Shown here: piece by piece, positions 26,409 through 36,108 of the stretch
Layout: each line of letters starts with the position of its first letter
How positions within the stretch are numbered: position 1 is the stretch's first letter
NCBI RefSeq assembly: GCF_903064525.1
Contig: NZ_LR797830.1
Coordinates: 62,001-126,000 of the forward strand
Source: Methylacidimicrobium sp. AP8
GTDB taxonomy: Bacteria > Verrucomicrobiota > Verrucomicrobiia > Methylacidiphilales > Methylacidiphilaceae
DNA length: 64,000 bases
Direction: 5' to 3'
The notes under the pieces: model-generated
The model's input: the letters and a program-made list of their open reading frames with translations, nothing else
Databases searched by the model: none
What the model was told of the DNA's origin: nothing
Made by a program: the position numbers and the translations under genes

Positions 26409-27095
26409 ATGCTGCAGCCACTCCTCCCTTGGCCACGTATCCTGAAGGCCTGCTTCTGGTTTTTGGCCATCGGCACGCCGGCGGTCCACGCCTACTTCCT
26501 ACCGGAGCGCCCTCCACCTGCCATTCCCGGAGCCCAGCTTCCGGAAACGGACGAGGAGGAGCGAGCGGCACGGGATCGGGATTTGGGCATGCGCATCTAC
26601 CGGGAAGCGATCTACAGCGCGGGCATGGATACGGGAAGTCTTCCGGGGGGCGGCACCTTTTCCGGCGCGGCGGCCGTTGCCTTCGTGTTGAACCGGGTTC
26701 TCGGCGCCCCGCCGGTCAGCCCCTATCTCTCGGATCTTGAGCACTGGCTGGAAGGAAATGGAAAGCGGATTGCGGACATGCGCCAATTGCGTCCGGGCGA
26801 CATCATCCTTTCGCCCCATTCGCTGACCATTGCGGGCCAGGCGGGAATCCTCGGCAGAAAAATCAGCAACTATCCCGATTTCGAGATCTATGCGAACTGG
26901 GCGCAGAACCATCTTTTTGTGCCGAGCTGGTCTCTGCGGAAGTGGAAGGAGTATTTCGAGAGCCGGCTCGGGCTCGATTTGGTTTTTTTTCGCGTGACGC
27001 GCAGCCCGGAGAAGGATGGAGGTGAACCCCATGAGAGCCTGGATCGTCGTCGCCGCCCTCTTATCGGTCTTCTGCCGGCAAGCCCTAGCCGATGA
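26409..27095 (+). CDS. Exported protein, possibly degenerate NlpC/P60-like
   Basis: 228 residues with an N-terminal hydrophobic signal (ILKACFWFLAIGTPAVHA, about 11-28). The mature part has TFSGAAAVAFVLNRVLG and MRQLRPGDIILSPHSLTIAGQAGILG. These recall the dCSG and LxPGDLVxF...HVGI layout of NlpC/P60 hydrolases, but the catalytic Cys is replaced, so it would be a non-catalytic relative. That resemblance is tentative. The last 65 bp overlap the next gene's signal peptide, an unusually long overlap. Confidence 0.55.
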   Translation: MLQPLLPWPRILKACFWFLAIGTPAVHAYFLPERPPPAIPGAQLPETDEEERAARDRDLGMRIYREAIYSAGMDTGSLPGGGTFSGAAAVAFVLNRVLGAPPVSPYLSDLEHWLEGNGKRIADMRQLRPGDIILSPHSLTIAGQAGILGRKISNYPDFEIYANWAQNHLFVPSWSLRKWKEYFESRLGLDLVFFRVTRSPEKDGGEPHESLDRRRRPLIGLLPASPSR

Positions 27096-27564
27096 GTCGC
27101 CCGTTCTTTTGCCCAACACGACGCCCCGGTTGGCGCGCTACTTGCAGCAGCTGCCGGTAAAGGCGCAGCAGGAGATCGCCCGGCGCTTGCGCGCCGAGCT
27201 TACCTACGACCTGATCGGGAGCGGAGCCGTTCCGGACGCGCCGGGAAGGACGATCGTGGAGATCGAGCTGGTGACCGAATCGAGCTGCGGAGTTCTGGTC
27301 TTCGAGACGACGGCGACCGACGCCCGGTTTCTCTTCCTCGACGATCTGCCTTATCGCATTCCGGATCGCTTCCGGCTCACCGATGCGGAAAAGCGGACGA
27401 TCGCCCTGGTGTTCGCACAATACGAAAAGGCCGAGTTCAAGGATAGGGATTGGGCGCGCATGTGGTTTTCCCGGCCTTCCTTGATGACTCCGTGGCAGGT
27501 GCAGGCCTATCGCGAATTGGGCATGCTACCGCGGGAATTCGGTCGACTAGGATACGGTCCGTGA
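27031..27564 (+). CDS. Exported protein of unknown function
   Basis: 177 residues from ATG 27031, preceded by GGAGGTG at good spacing. Signal peptide MRAWIVVAALLSVFCRQALA with cleavage ALA/DE. The mature protein has no recognised domain; one Cys (SSCGVLVFE) is present. It starts inside the preceding ORF and ends in the GTGA overlap with the ferritin-like/VIT1 gene, so the three are probably co-expressed, but a joint function is not evident. Confidence 0.7.
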   Translation: MRAWIVVAALLSVFCRQALADESPVLLPNTTPRLARYLQQLPVKAQQEIARRLRAELTYDLIGSGAVPDAPGRTIVEIELVTESSCGVLVFETTATDARFLFLDDLPYRIPDRFRLTDAEKRTIALVFAQYEKAEFKDRDWARMWFSRPSLMTPWQVQAYRELGMLPREFGRLGYGP

Positions 27565-28715
27565 AGAGCGGAAAGCGGGACGACGCCGCCCTGCTGCGGA
27601 AATACTGGCTCGCCGAGAAGAGGAGCGCGGAGGCCTATCGGGATCTGGCCGAAGCCGAGCCCGTCGACCGCCGTCGGGAGATCTTCCTGCGCTTGGCGGA
27701 GACCGAGGAGAGACATGCGGCTCGATGGGAGGAGGAGTTGCGGGCGCGGGGAGTTCCCCCTCCGAGCCTGCCGGGCGGCTGGCGGCGCTGGTGGCGGCGC
27801 TGGTGGCGGCGGGCGGTCGGTCCGGCCCTGATCATCGGGAAGCTGGAAAGAGCCGAAGATCGGCAAGAGCAGGAGTATCTGAGGCGGCGGAAGGAGGGAT
27901 TGATCCCCCAGGCGCTCGACGCCGCCTTCCGGGAGATGGCGGCCGAAGAGCGCTCTCATGCCCAAGTCTTGCAGGCGCTCGGAGGGGCCAATCCCCCGAA
28001 GAGCGTCGCGGGAAAGATTCTCGCCCGGGAGCGTTGGCATAAGCGCGGCGGCGGATGGGTGGCCGATGCGATCTACGGCGTGAACGACGGCCTGGGCGCG
28101 GTCTTCGGCATCGTATCCGGGGTCGCAAGCGCCACCGAGAACCAGACCCACTATGTGCTTCTCTCCGGGTTGGCGGGCATGCTCGCGTCGGCGCTGTCCA
28201 TGGGAGCGGGCGCCTATCTGGCCGCCAAGAGCGAGCGGGAAGTCTACGAGGCGGAGATGGCCCGGGAAGCCGAGGAGGTGGCGCAAAACCCCGAGGAAGA
28301 AAAACAAGAGATGGCGCTCTTTTATGAGCTCCAAGGATTCGACCGCGAGGAGGCGCGGGCGATGTCGGAAAAGCTTTTTTCCCGCCCGGAGCAGTTTCTG
28401 GCGGTGATGTCCCGCTCGGAGCTCGGGCTTGCCGAAGAGTCGTTCCCCCGCCCGTTGACCGCTTGCCTATCCGCATCGATTTCCACGGGGATCGGCGCCT
28501 TGGTTCCTCTCCTTCCGTTTTTCTTTTTGGGCGGCGTCCAGGCGATTTCGCTCTCCTTCGGGATCAGCCTGGCGGCCCATTTCCTCGTCGGCGCCGCCAA
28601 GTCCTTGATCACGACCCGATCCTGGTGGTCTTCCGGGCTCGAGATGACCATGGTCGGCGTTCTGGAGGCGATCGCGACCTACGGGCTCGGCTTCCTCTTC
28701 CGGGTTCCGATGTAG
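27561..28715 (+). CDS. Rubrerythrin-VIT1 fusion (membrane iron/manganese transporter)
   Basis: 384 residues from GTG 27561. N-terminal ferritin-like diiron domain (about 5-155) with ExxH-type ligands: EKRSAEAYRDLAE, ETEERHAARWEEE, ERAEDRQEQEYLR, EERSHAQVLQ. The C-terminal VIT1/CCC1 domain (about 165-384) has AIYGVNDGLGAVFGIVSG, the SMGAGAYLAAKSERE helix and three further membrane helices. Members of this erythrin-VIT group export or sequester Fe(II)/Mn(II), with the ferritin-like part acting as a metal sensor or oxidase. Coupled to the preceding gene by GTGA. Transport direction is inferred from the family. Confidence 0.88.
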   Translation: MKSGKRDDAALLRKYWLAEKRSAEAYRDLAEAEPVDRRREIFLRLAETEERHAARWEEELRARGVPPPSLPGGWRRWWRRWWRRAVGPALIIGKLERAEDRQEQEYLRRRKEGLIPQALDAAFREMAAEERSHAQVLQALGGANPPKSVAGKILARERWHKRGGGWVADAIYGVNDGLGAVFGIVSGVASATENQTHYVLLSGLAGMLASALSMGAGAYLAAKSEREVYEAEMAREAEEVAQNPEEEKQEMALFYELQGFDREEARAMSEKLFSRPEQFLAVMSRSELGLAEESFPRPLTACLSASISTGIGALVPLLPFFFLGGVQAISLSFGISLAAHFLVGAAKSLITTRSWWSSGLEMTMVGVLEAIATYGLGFLFRVPM

Positions 28716-28724
28716 GCTCTCGGG

Positions 28725-30419
28725 TCACCCCGCCTTTCCGGGGGATCCCGCTCGCGGAGCTGCCGAAAGCATGCGGTCGGCCAGCGCCAGCGATTCCTCG
28801 CTCTTTCCTCCCAGCATGCGCGCCAGCTCCTCCCTCCTTCGCGACTCGTCGAGGCGCTCGAGCCGGATCCGGGTTTCGGTTTCGGACTGTTCTTTGCGGA
28901 CGCAAAAATGGCGATCGCCTTGAGCGGCGACCGGGGCGAGGTGGGTGACGCAGATGACTTGATGGTGCGTTCCCAGGTTGCGCAGATGGCTGCCTACCTT
29001 CCAAGCGGTTTCGCCTGCCACGTTCGAGTCGATCTCGTCGAAAACGAGGATCGGAACCCGGTCGACCGCCGCGAGGACCGTCTTGACGGCAAGCATGAGG
29101 CGGGCCGTCTCCCCGCTCGATGCAATCTCCCGGAGAGGGAGAGGCGGCTGTCCGGGATTGGCGGCGAAGAGAAACTCCGCTTCCTCCGCGCCTTTTCTGC
29201 CCGGTTGCGGACGGGGGATCCAGGCGATCCGGAAGTCCGCGCGCGGAAATCCGAGCTCGGCCAACTCGCGGGAGACCGCCCGGGCGAGCTGCTCGCCCAC
29301 GCGCCTCCGCTCTTCGCTGAGCCGCCGCTGGGCTTCTCCGAAGCGGCGCTCGAGCTCGGGCCGTATTTCGGCGAGCTCCCGGCGCCGCCGCAGCTCCTCC
29401 TCTTCCTCGGCCAGTTCCCGTTCGGCGGTTTGCAGCGTGCGGAGGACGTCGGAGAGGGAGGGGCCGTACTTCCGCTTCAAGCTTTCCAGGAGGCTCCGCC
29501 GTGCTTCCAGGGCGTTGAGCCGTTCCGGGTCGACCTCGAGCCGTTCCCGGTAGTCGATCAGCAGAGCCTCGAGCTCCCGGAGACCGACGGCCGAGGCTTC
29601 CAGAAGCTCCTCGGCTTTCGCGGCACCGGGGCCGTCGAGGCTCGCCCAGCCGGCGAGCACACGCCGGGCGCGCGCGACGCGCTCGAGGGCGCCCTGCTCG
29701 CCGAATAGGAGTGCGTCGACCTCACCGACCGTCTCGAGCAGCTTCCAGCCGTGCCGCGAAAGCTCAAGCTCCCGGAGGATCTCTTCCTCTTCTTCGAGCC
29801 GGATGGCCGCTTGCCCGATCTCCTGAACCGCGTTCCGGCGCAGACGACGGGCGCGTTCCCGTTCCGGATCGGAGAGAATCCTTTCTTGGCTTCTGGCCTC
29901 TTCGAGCCGGTCGTAGGCCTCCTCTACGCGACCGACCAGCTCCTCCAAGCCGCCGAAGGCGTCGAGAAGAGAGAGCTGGGTGCTACGCCGGAGGAGGGAC
30001 TGGTGCTCATGGGGGCCGTGCAGGTCGAGAAGGAGGTCGCCGACCTGCCGCAGGACGGCGGTCGTGGCCGCGCAGCCGTTGAGGAACTGCCGGCCGGAGC
30101 CGGAAGGCGAAAGAACTCGTCTTACCAGCAGAACCCCTTCCTCGCAGGGCTGGGCGCCGCTCGATTCCAGGACCGGGTTCAAGGCCGCTGCCGCCGCCTC
30201 CTCGAGGTGGAATTCCCCTTCGACCGAGCAGGCTTTGCCGCCGCCCGGAAAGAAGGAGCGGTCCGGCCGGTTCCCCAGGAGAAAGCCCAAGGCCCCGATC
30301 AAGAGGGACTTGCCGGCGCCCGTCTCGCCCGTGACGACCGTGAAGCCGGGACCAAGCTCCCATTCGAGGCAGCCGATCAGAGGCAGGTGTTCGACGCGCA
30401 GGAACCGGAGCACGATCAC
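28725..30419 (-). CDS. recN: DNA repair protein RecN
   Basis: SMC-like ATPase acting in double-strand break repair. 564 residues (family about 550). Head N: Walker A GETGAGKSLLIGAL (about 31-44), then HGPHEHQSLL and two coiled-coil arms (about 160-370). Head C: EIASSGETARLMLAVK signature, Walker B ILVFDEIDSNVAGETA and VTHLAPVAAQGDRHF. It starts at GTG 30419, 15 bp after prfB, so the two genes probably form one transcript. No LexA-like box was identified. Confidence 0.96.
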   Translation of the reverse strand: MIVLRFLRVEHLPLIGCLEWELGPGFTVVTGETGAGKSLLIGALGFLLGNRPDRSFFPGGGKACSVEGEFHLEEAAAAALNPVLESSGAQPCEEGVLLVRRVLSPSGSGRQFLNGCAATTAVLRQVGDLLLDLHGPHEHQSLLRRSTQLSLLDAFGGLEELVGRVEEAYDRLEEARSQERILSDPERERARRLRRNAVQEIGQAAIRLEEEEEILRELELSRHGWKLLETVGEVDALLFGEQGALERVARARRVLAGWASLDGPGAAKAEELLEASAVGLRELEALLIDYRERLEVDPERLNALEARRSLLESLKRKYGPSLSDVLRTLQTAERELAEEEEELRRRRELAEIRPELERRFGEAQRRLSEERRRVGEQLARAVSRELAELGFPRADFRIAWIPRPQPGRKGAEEAEFLFAANPGQPPLPLREIASSGETARLMLAVKTVLAAVDRVPILVFDEIDSNVAGETAWKVGSHLRNLGTHHQVICVTHLAPVAAQGDRHFCVRKEQSETETRIRLERLDESRRREELARMLGGKSEESLALADRMLSAAPRAGSPGKAG

Positions 30420-30434
30420 CCCACGCGATGCCGG

Positions 30435-31563
30435 CTAAGGCTCTTCCTCCGCCGCGGAGGAGCGCCGCTTGCCCTGGAGAAAAGCGGAGAGGAAGGAATC
30501 GATCTCCCCATCGAGCACCCCTTGCACATCGGAAGTCTCCTCGCCGGTGCGCAGATCGCGCACCAGCTGGTAGGGCTGGAGCACATAGGAGCGGATCTGG
30601 CGGCCCCATCCGATTTCTCCCTTCTCCCCGTAAATCCGCTCCTGCTCCGCCCTCCTTCGGTCGAGCTCGATCTCGTAGAGGCGGGAGCGGAGGACGCGGA
30701 GGGCCGTGGCGCGGTTTTGGAGCTGGGAGCGCTGGTTCTGGCAGGTGACGACGATCCCGGAAGGCAGATGGGTGATCCGCACGGCGGAATCGGTCGTGTT
30801 GACCCCCTGCCCGCCATGGCCGCCCGATCGGAAGACATCGATGCGCAAATCGGAGGGGGAGATCTCGATCGTGACTTCGTCATCGACCTCGGCGACGACG
30901 TCGACCGAAGCAAAGCTGGTCTGCCGCTTTCCCTGAGCGTTGAAGGGAGAGATCCGAACCAAGCGATGAACCCCCCGCTCGCCTTTGAGATATCCGTACG
31001 CATAGGAGCCGGCGATCAAGGCCGTGGCCGCCTTCACCCCGGCCTCCTCCCCGGCGAGAAGATCGAGGATTTCGAACTGAAAGCCGTGGCGCTCGGCATA
31101 GCGCTGGTACATACGAAGCAGCATCGCAGCCCAATCGCAGGCCTCGGTCCCTCCGGCTCCCGCGTGGATGCCCAGGATCGCGTTTTTGGCGTCGAGCGGG
31201 TCGGCCAGCAGGAGCCGAAGCTCCGCTTCAGCGAAGAAGGACTCCGTTTCGGAGATCTCACGATCCAGCTCATCCTGGAGCGATGGATCGGGATTCTCGG
31301 CCAGGAGCTCCTCGAGCGCACGGAGGTCCGCCATCCGCCGCTCGAGAGCGGCTAGATCCTGCAGCCGCGCTCGGACTTCCTTGCTGCGGGCGATCGTCTT
31401 TTCCGCTTCTTGCCGGTCGGCCCAGAATCCGAGGGAAGCCATGCGCTCCTCGAGCTGCTTCCGTTCCGCAAGCAGGCGATCGGCGTCAAAGAAACCTCCG
31501 CAGCTCGCGGAGGCGCGCTTCGAACACTACCCATCGGGCGGAATTGTTCTTCTTGTCGTCCAT
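30435..31563 (-). CDS. prfB: Peptide chain release factor 2, with programmed +1 frameshift
   Basis: Terminates translation at UGA and UAA. The gene starts at ATG 31563; the zero frame hits TGA at codon 26 (31488-31486). Shifting +1 at CTT TGA C gives a 375-residue protein. In that numbering the stop-codon tripeptide SPF falls at 205-207 and the peptidyl-hydrolysis motif GGQ at 250-252, the same positions as in E. coli RF2. IHAGAGGTEACDWA and RSQLQNRATALRVL are further family motifs. Starting only at 31442 would drop the first 40 residues. The frameshift gives autoregulation: low RF2 increases shifting. Confidence 0.96.
31485..31500 (-). promoter_or_regulatory. prfB programmed frameshift site
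   Basis: On the minus strand: CGGAGGTTTCTTTGAC. An internal Shine-Dalgarno-like GGAGG lies 3 nt before the slippery CTT, followed by the in-frame TGA and C. This matches the classic RF2 site in element order and spacing. Confidence 0.93.
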
Positions 31564-31672
31564 GGGCGAAGCATAAGCGTTCCGGCGGGGAGCTGCAAGG
31601 GGCGCGGGGACGGACCTCCTCCCACCGTTTCCGCTTGCCTCCGGCGGAAACGGAAGCTCTTCTTCAAGAGCG

Positions 31673-32857
31673 ATGGTGACGGCGGACGAGGGATGGCGCG
31701 TCCTGGGAAGCTTGGCGAAACCGGTCGGATCGGAACGGGTCCCCTTGAGACGCCTCTACGGAAGAGTGCTGGCCGAGGAGATCCGGGCGGAGAGCCCGCT
31801 TCCCCCATTTTCCCGCTCGCTGGTGGACGGATATGCGGTGCGCGCCGAGGATCTGCCCGGCCCGCTCCCCGTTTGCGGGGCTTCGGAAGCGGGACGGCCC
31901 TTTCCCGGAACGTTGCCGCCGGGCTCGGCCGTGCGCGTCCTGACGGGCGCGGTCGTTCCGGAGGGCGCCACGCACGTCGTGATGCAGGAATATGTCGAGC
32001 GTGCCGCCGAAGGGATCCGCGTGCTCTCGCCTCTCGGACCCACTAACATCCAGAGGAGTGGAGAGGATGCGCAGCCGGGCCAGCTCCTGCTCAGCCCGGG
32101 GAACCGGCTCGGGGCGGGGCAGATCGCCCTCCTGGCGGCCTTAGGGAGAAGCGAGGCCTCGGTTTTCCGGCGGGTACGCGTAGCCCATCTGCTTTCCGGG
32201 GATGAGCTGGCTCCCGCGGGCGAGCTTCTTCCGGCGGGGCGGATCCACGACGTCGACGGTCCGATGATAGCCGCTCTCTGCGAAGCTGGGGGCTTCGATC
32301 TGGTCGGACAACGGTGGGTGCCGGACGAGCGGGAGGAGATGGAGCGGGCGGTCGAAGAGTGGATCCCCGAGGTTGACGTTCTCGTTCTTTCCGGAGGGCT
32401 GGGGCCGGGGGAGACCGACCTCGTGCCCCGGACCCTGTCGGCATTGGGGTGCACGATCCATGTTCAGGGGCTCGCGATTCGGCCGGGCAAGCCGTTCTTG
32501 TGCGCCTCGCGGGAAACAACGCTGGTGCTGGGCCTGCCCGGCAACCCGGGCGCCCATCTCGCACTTTTCTGGCTCTTCGTGAAGCCGCTCCTCGAGGCCC
32601 TTTGCGGCATGCCTTTTTCCATTCCCTGGCAGACCGGGCGCTTGAACGTCGATCTTGCCGCCGGCCCTCTGGTCCGCGAGACCTTCTGGCCGGTGAGGAC
32701 GGCGATTCGAGAGGGCGGGGTCTGGCTGGAGCCCCTCCCGTGGACCGGCTCGGCTTCCGTGACGACTCTGGCGCGCGCGCAGGGGTTCGTCCGGCTGCCG
32801 AGAGGCCGCGGACCGTTCGCGGCCAAGGAGCTCCTCTCCTTTCTCCCCTTCGCATGA
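31673..32857 (+). CDS. moeA: Molybdopterin molybdenumtransferase MoeA
   Basis: Inserts molybdate into adenylated molybdopterin. 394 residues (E. coli 411). Conserved parts: [16 protein letters not shown] (about 44-59) with the substrate-binding Asp, [19 protein letters not shown], the MPT-binding [10 protein letters not shown] (about 240-249), RPGKPFL and [11 protein letters not shown]. The domain IV end is short. Starts moeA-moaC-mogA; its stop overlaps moaC as ATGA. The genes for MoaA, MoaD and MoaE are not in the window. Confidence 0.95.
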   Translation: MVTADEGWRVLGSLAKPVGSERVPLRRLYGRVLAEEIRAESPLPPFSRSLVDGYAVRAEDLPGPLPVCGASEAGRPFPGTLPPGSAVRVLTGAVVPEGATHVVMQEYVERAAEGIRVLSPLGPTNIQRSGEDAQPGQLLLSPGNRLGAGQIALLAALGRSEASVFRRVRVAHLLSGDELAPAGELLPAGRIHDVDGPMIAALCEAGGFDLVGQRWVPDEREEMERAVEEWIPEVDVLVLSGGLGPGETDLVPRTLSALGCTIHVQGLAIRPGKPFLCASRETTLVLGLPGNPGAHLALFWLFVKPLLEALCGMPFSIPWQTGRLNVDLAAGPLVRETFWPVRTAIREGGVWLEPLPWTGSASVTTLARAQGFVRLPRGRGPFAAKELLSFLPFA

Positions 32858-33348
32858 CTCCCGCTTCATCCTCTTCCTCCCCGTCCTTCTCTCACCTTGA
32901 CGATTCCGGGCGGGCCCGGATGGTCCGGGTGACCGAGAAGGCCGACCAGAGGCGCAGGGCGATGGCCGAGGGATTCCTGCGGCTGGCTCCGGAAACGGTC
33001 GAAAGGCTCCGTGCGCAGGCGCTGCCCAAGGGGGACGTCCTCACCGTCGCTCAGGTCGCCGGGGTCCTCGGCGCGAAGAAGACGGCGGAACTGATCCCTC
33101 TCTGCCATCCGCTCCCCCTCCATCACGTGGAAGTGCGGCTGGTGCCCGAGACGGATCGAATCCGGATCGTGGCGGCTGCGGAAACCGTGGGAAAGACCGG
33201 GGTGGAAATGGAGGCGCTGACGGCGGTCGCCGTGGCGGCTTTGACTCTGTACGACATGTGCAAGGCGGTCGACAAGGGGATGTCGATCGAGGGGGTGCGG
33301 CTCTTGGAAAAAGAGAAGGAGCCGGTGGCGGGCAAAGAGGAATCATGA
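32854..33348 (+). CDS. moaC: Cyclic pyranopterin monophosphate synthase MoaC
   Basis: Second half of the first molybdenum-cofactor step, acting on the 3',8-cyclo-GTP made by MoaA. 164 residues. Motifs: [38 protein letters not shown] (catalytic Lys and His), [20 protein letters not shown] and KAVDKGM. A Ser-rich leader precedes the domain. ATGA overlaps on both sides indicate translational coupling with moeA and mogA. Confidence 0.96.
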   Translation: MTPASSSSSPSFSHLDDSGRARMVRVTEKADQRRRAMAEGFLRLAPETVERLRAQALPKGDVLTVAQVAGVLGAKKTAELIPLCHPLPLHHVEVRLVPETDRIRIVAAAETVGKTGVEMEALTAVAVAALTLYDMCKAVDKGMSIEGVRLLEKEKEPVAGKEES

Positions 33349-33842
33349 AGGTCGGGCGGGTTACCTTGAGCGATCGGGCCCATGCGGGGGTCTACGAGGA
33401 TCGGAGCGGCCCCGAGATCGAGCGGATGGTCGAGGAGATCTTCGCCGAGCCGATCGAATTCGTGCGGATCCTGCTTCCGGACGAGGAGGACGCGATCGTC
33501 GAGGCGCTTCGTCGCCTTGCGGACCGGGAAGAGTGCGCGCTGGCCCTGACCACGGGGGGCACCGGCCCGGCTCCCCGCGACGTGACGCCGGAGGCGACAC
33601 GGCGGGTGCTGCAAAAGGAGCTGCCGGGATTCGGCGAGATCATGCGGTCTCGCTCGTTCGCCCGGGTCCCGACGGCGATTCTCTCTCGGGCGACCGCGGG
33701 CATTCGCGGCCGCTGCTTGATCGTCAATCTGCCGGGTCGACCGTCGGCCGTCCGCGACTGCCTCGAGCTCCTGGGACCGGCGATCGCCGAATGCCTCGAC
33801 CATATCCGGGGCTTCCGCCCTAGGCTGCGGGAGCGGAAGTAG
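33345..33842 (+). CDS. mogA: Molybdopterin adenylyltransferase (MogA/MoaB)
   Basis: Adenylates molybdopterin before MoeA inserts the metal. 165 residues. [20 protein letters not shown] (5-24) is the family start; [17 protein letters not shown] (about 68-84) binds the substrate; [14 protein letters not shown] is the C-terminal motif. Starts at ATG 33345, overlapping the moaC stop. Completes the moeA-moaC-mogA run. MogA versus MoaB cannot be separated with certainty; length and [15 protein letters not shown] favour MogA. Confidence 0.92.
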   Translation: MKVGRVTLSDRAHAGVYEDRSGPEIERMVEEIFAEPIEFVRILLPDEEDAIVEALRRLADREECALALTTGGTGPAPRDVTPEATRRVLQKELPGFGEIMRSRSFARVPTAILSRATAGIRGRCLIVNLPGRPSAVRDCLELLGPAIAECLDHIRGFRPRLRERK

Positions 33843-33899
33843 CGGCGGAGGGAAAACCCCGGCCGGAGGAGCCGGTGCGCTCAACGGAAGGCAAAGGAG

Positions 33900-34862
33900 A
33901 TGAAGGCCATTCGTGTGCATGAATTTGGCGATCCGGAGGTGATGCGGTGCGAGGAGGTGCCGGATCCGGAGCCGGGACCGGGCCAGCTGCTGCTTCGCAT
34001 CCGGGCCGCCGGGGTGAACCCGATCGACGCCTATATCCGTGCGGGCCGTTATGGGTCGCTGCCGCCTCTTCCCTATACTCCCGGGCTGGATGCCGCCGGC
34101 GTGATCGAGAGGGTGGGAGAAGGCGTGTCGATCCGAAAGGCGGGCGAGCGGGTCTATGTCGGGGGCAGCATCACCGGGACCTACGCGGAGTGGGCGCTCT
34201 GCGCCGAAAAGCAAGCCGGGCTTCTTCCCGAGTCGATCTCCTTCGCCCAGGGTGCGGGAGTCTACGTTCCCTATGTGACCGCCTACCGGGCTCTCTTTCA
34301 AAAGGCCGAGGCGATGCCGTCCGAGACGGTCTTCATCCACGGGGGGAGCGGTGCCGTGGGCCTGGCCGCGATCCAGTTGGCCGTCGCCGCCGGCTGCCGG
34401 GTTGCAGCATCGGCGGGGACCGAGGAGGGGCGCCGGCTCGCGAGGAAGCAAGGAGCCGAGCTGGTCGTCGACCACTGCTCGGAAGCGCACGGAGCGGAGG
34501 TGCTCGCCTGGACCGGAGGAGCAGGGGTCGCGGTTCTCTTGGAAATGCTGGCCAACGTCAACCTCGGCCGCGATCTGGATCTCCTTGCGGTGGGGGGGCG
34601 GGCCGTCGTGATCGGTTCCCGGGGCTCTGTCGAGATCGATCCCCGCGCCATCCTCTCCCGGGAGGCTCGCGTTCTCGGGGTTTCCCTCTTTCGCGCCTCG
34701 GACGAGGAGATCGCCACCGCGCGCTCGGCCGTCGAAGCCGGGCTGGCCAACGGAACGCTTCGGCCGATCGTGCGCGAGGAGCTGCCGCTAGCGCAGGCGC
34801 CCGTGGCGCACCGGCGGGTGATGGAGCCGGGAGCCTTGGGCAAGATCGTCCTGATCCCCTGA
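33900..34862 (+). CDS. qor: NADPH:quinone oxidoreductase, zeta-crystallin type
   Basis: 320-residue medium-chain dehydrogenase/reductase without the zinc ligands of alcohol dehydrogenases. Motifs: AAGVNPIDAYIRAGRY, PYTPGLDAAGVIERVGEGV, and the Rossmann-fold HGGSGAVGLAAIQLA (about 147-161). It probably reduces quinones or reactive enones with NADPH. Stands 57 bp after mogA, with GGCAAAGGAG before ATG 33900, and converges on pntAA. Confidence 0.92.
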   Translation: MKAIRVHEFGDPEVMRCEEVPDPEPGPGQLLLRIRAAGVNPIDAYIRAGRYGSLPPLPYTPGLDAAGVIERVGEGVSIRKAGERVYVGGSITGTYAEWALCAEKQAGLLPESISFAQGAGVYVPYVTAYRALFQKAEAMPSETVFIHGGSGAVGLAAIQLAVAAGCRVAASAGTEEGRRLARKQGAELVVDHCSEAHGAEVLAWTGGAGVAVLLEMLANVNLGRDLDLLAVGGRAVVIGSRGSVEIDPRAILSREARVLGVSLFRASDEEIATARSAVEAGLANGTLRPIVREELPLAQAPVAHRRVMEPGALGKIVLIP

Positions 34863-34889
34863 AGATCGCCCGGAGGGCCGCTAGGTTAT

Positions 34890-36044
34890 TTATCCGGCCG
34901 CCGCCGGCTGCCGGACGGCCTCGCTCGCCTGGCGAACGGCTTCGTGGACGATCTTCCCGTCCCGGCAGACTAACGTCTGCTGGAAGATGGGATCCTCGAG
35001 GTCGATCTCCATCGCCCCGTTCTTCACCAGGAGGGAGAGAAAGGCTTGGAGGTTCTTCGCATAGAAGAGGCTCGCCTGCGGTGCCAGCGCCGAGGCCGGA
35101 TGGAGGGGGCCGTGCACGATGACTCCGGAGCGAACGACGGTTTGGCCCGGCTCCGTCAGCTCGCAGTTGCCGCCCTGCTCCGCGGCTAGGTCGACGATCA
35201 CCGACCCGGGCCGCATCCCCTCTACGGCTTCCTTGGAAATGAGGAGGGGAGCGCGCTTCCCCGGAATGAGGGCGGTGGTGACGACGACGTCGGCCTTTTG
35301 GCATTGCGCGGCGATCAGCTCGCGCTGGCGGCGCAGAAACTCTTCGGATTGGGCCTTGGCATAGCCCGAGGTGTCCTCCGCCTTTTCCCGCTCCATCTCG
35401 AGCCCGATAAATCGGGCCCCCAGGCTTTCGACCTGCTCCTTGGCCACCGGGCGGACGTCGTGGGCTTCGACGGTGGCCCCGAGCCGCCGGGCCGTCGCAA
35501 TTGCCTGCAGTCCGGCGACACCGGCTCCGATGATGAAGACGCGTGCCGGGGGGATCGTCCCGGCGGGGGTCATGAGCATCGGGAAGAAGCGGGGCAGCGA
35601 AGAGGCGGCCAGAACGATGGCCCTATAGCCCGCCACCGTGCTCTGCGAGCTGAGCACGTCCATCGACTGGGCGCGGCTGATCCGGGGAAGCAGATCCAAG
35701 GCGAAGACCGTCAATCCCTTGCGGGCCATCTCCGCAACGAGCGGAAGGCGGGACAACGGGTAAAGAAGAGAAACGACCGTCGCACCGGGTGTGAGCGCCT
35801 CGATGTCCGACGAGGAGGGAGCATGAAGTTGACAGAGAATTTGGGCTTGGCGGAGCACATCGTTGCGGCTGGCCAGGCGCGCCCCTCGTTCGGAATAGGC
35901 CCGGTCGGGAAAGCCCGCTCCCTCGCCCGCTCCCGCTTCGAGCAGGACTTCGAAGCCCAGCTTCTTCAGGGCGGGGATTCCCTCCGGGACAAAAGAGACC
36001 CGGTTTTCCCCCGGCAAGGTTTCACGGCAGGTGGCCAAGATCAT
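34890..36044 (-). CDS. pntAA: NAD(P) transhydrogenase alpha subunit, part 1
   Basis: NAD(H)-binding domain I of the proton-translocating transhydrogenase. 384 residues from ATG 36044 (a TTG at 36068 would add eight). Motifs: RVSFVPEGIPALKKLGFEV, the Rossmann VFIIGAGVAGLQAIATARRLGA (about 167-188), VEAHDVRP, GYAKAQSEEF, and MRPGSVIVDLAAEQGGNCE. The alpha-2 (pntAB) and beta (pntB) subunits, which normally follow directly, are absent: the gene ends 27 bp from the convergent qor. The fold is shared with alanine dehydrogenase, but the motifs favour PntA. Confidence 0.88.
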   Translation of the reverse strand: MILATCRETLPGENRVSFVPEGIPALKKLGFEVLLEAGAGEGAGFPDRAYSERGARLASRNDVLRQAQILCQLHAPSSSDIEALTPGATVVSLLYPLSRLPLVAEMARKGLTVFALDLLPRISRAQSMDVLSSQSTVAGYRAIVLAASSLPRFFPMLMTPAGTIPPARVFIIGAGVAGLQAIATARRLGATVEAHDVRPVAKEQVESLGARFIGLEMEREKAEDTSGYAKAQSEEFLRRQRELIAAQCQKADVVVTTALIPGKRAPLLISKEAVEGMRPGSVIVDLAAEQGGNCELTEPGQTVVRSGVIVHGPLHPASALAPQASLFYAKNLQAFLSLLVKNGAMEIDLEDPIFQQTLVCRDGKIVHEAVRQASEAVRQPAAAG

Positions 36045-36108
36045 GTGGTCGGTCTTTTCCCGCGACAAACGGCGATGCTAGCTTTATAGGATGTCGCCTT
36101 TCCGGGAA

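Noticed and set aside
34876-34884. GGCCGCTAG between qor and pntAA as another hairpin-repeat end
   Set aside because: Only nine bases match; GTGAGAAAT and the internal stems are missing.
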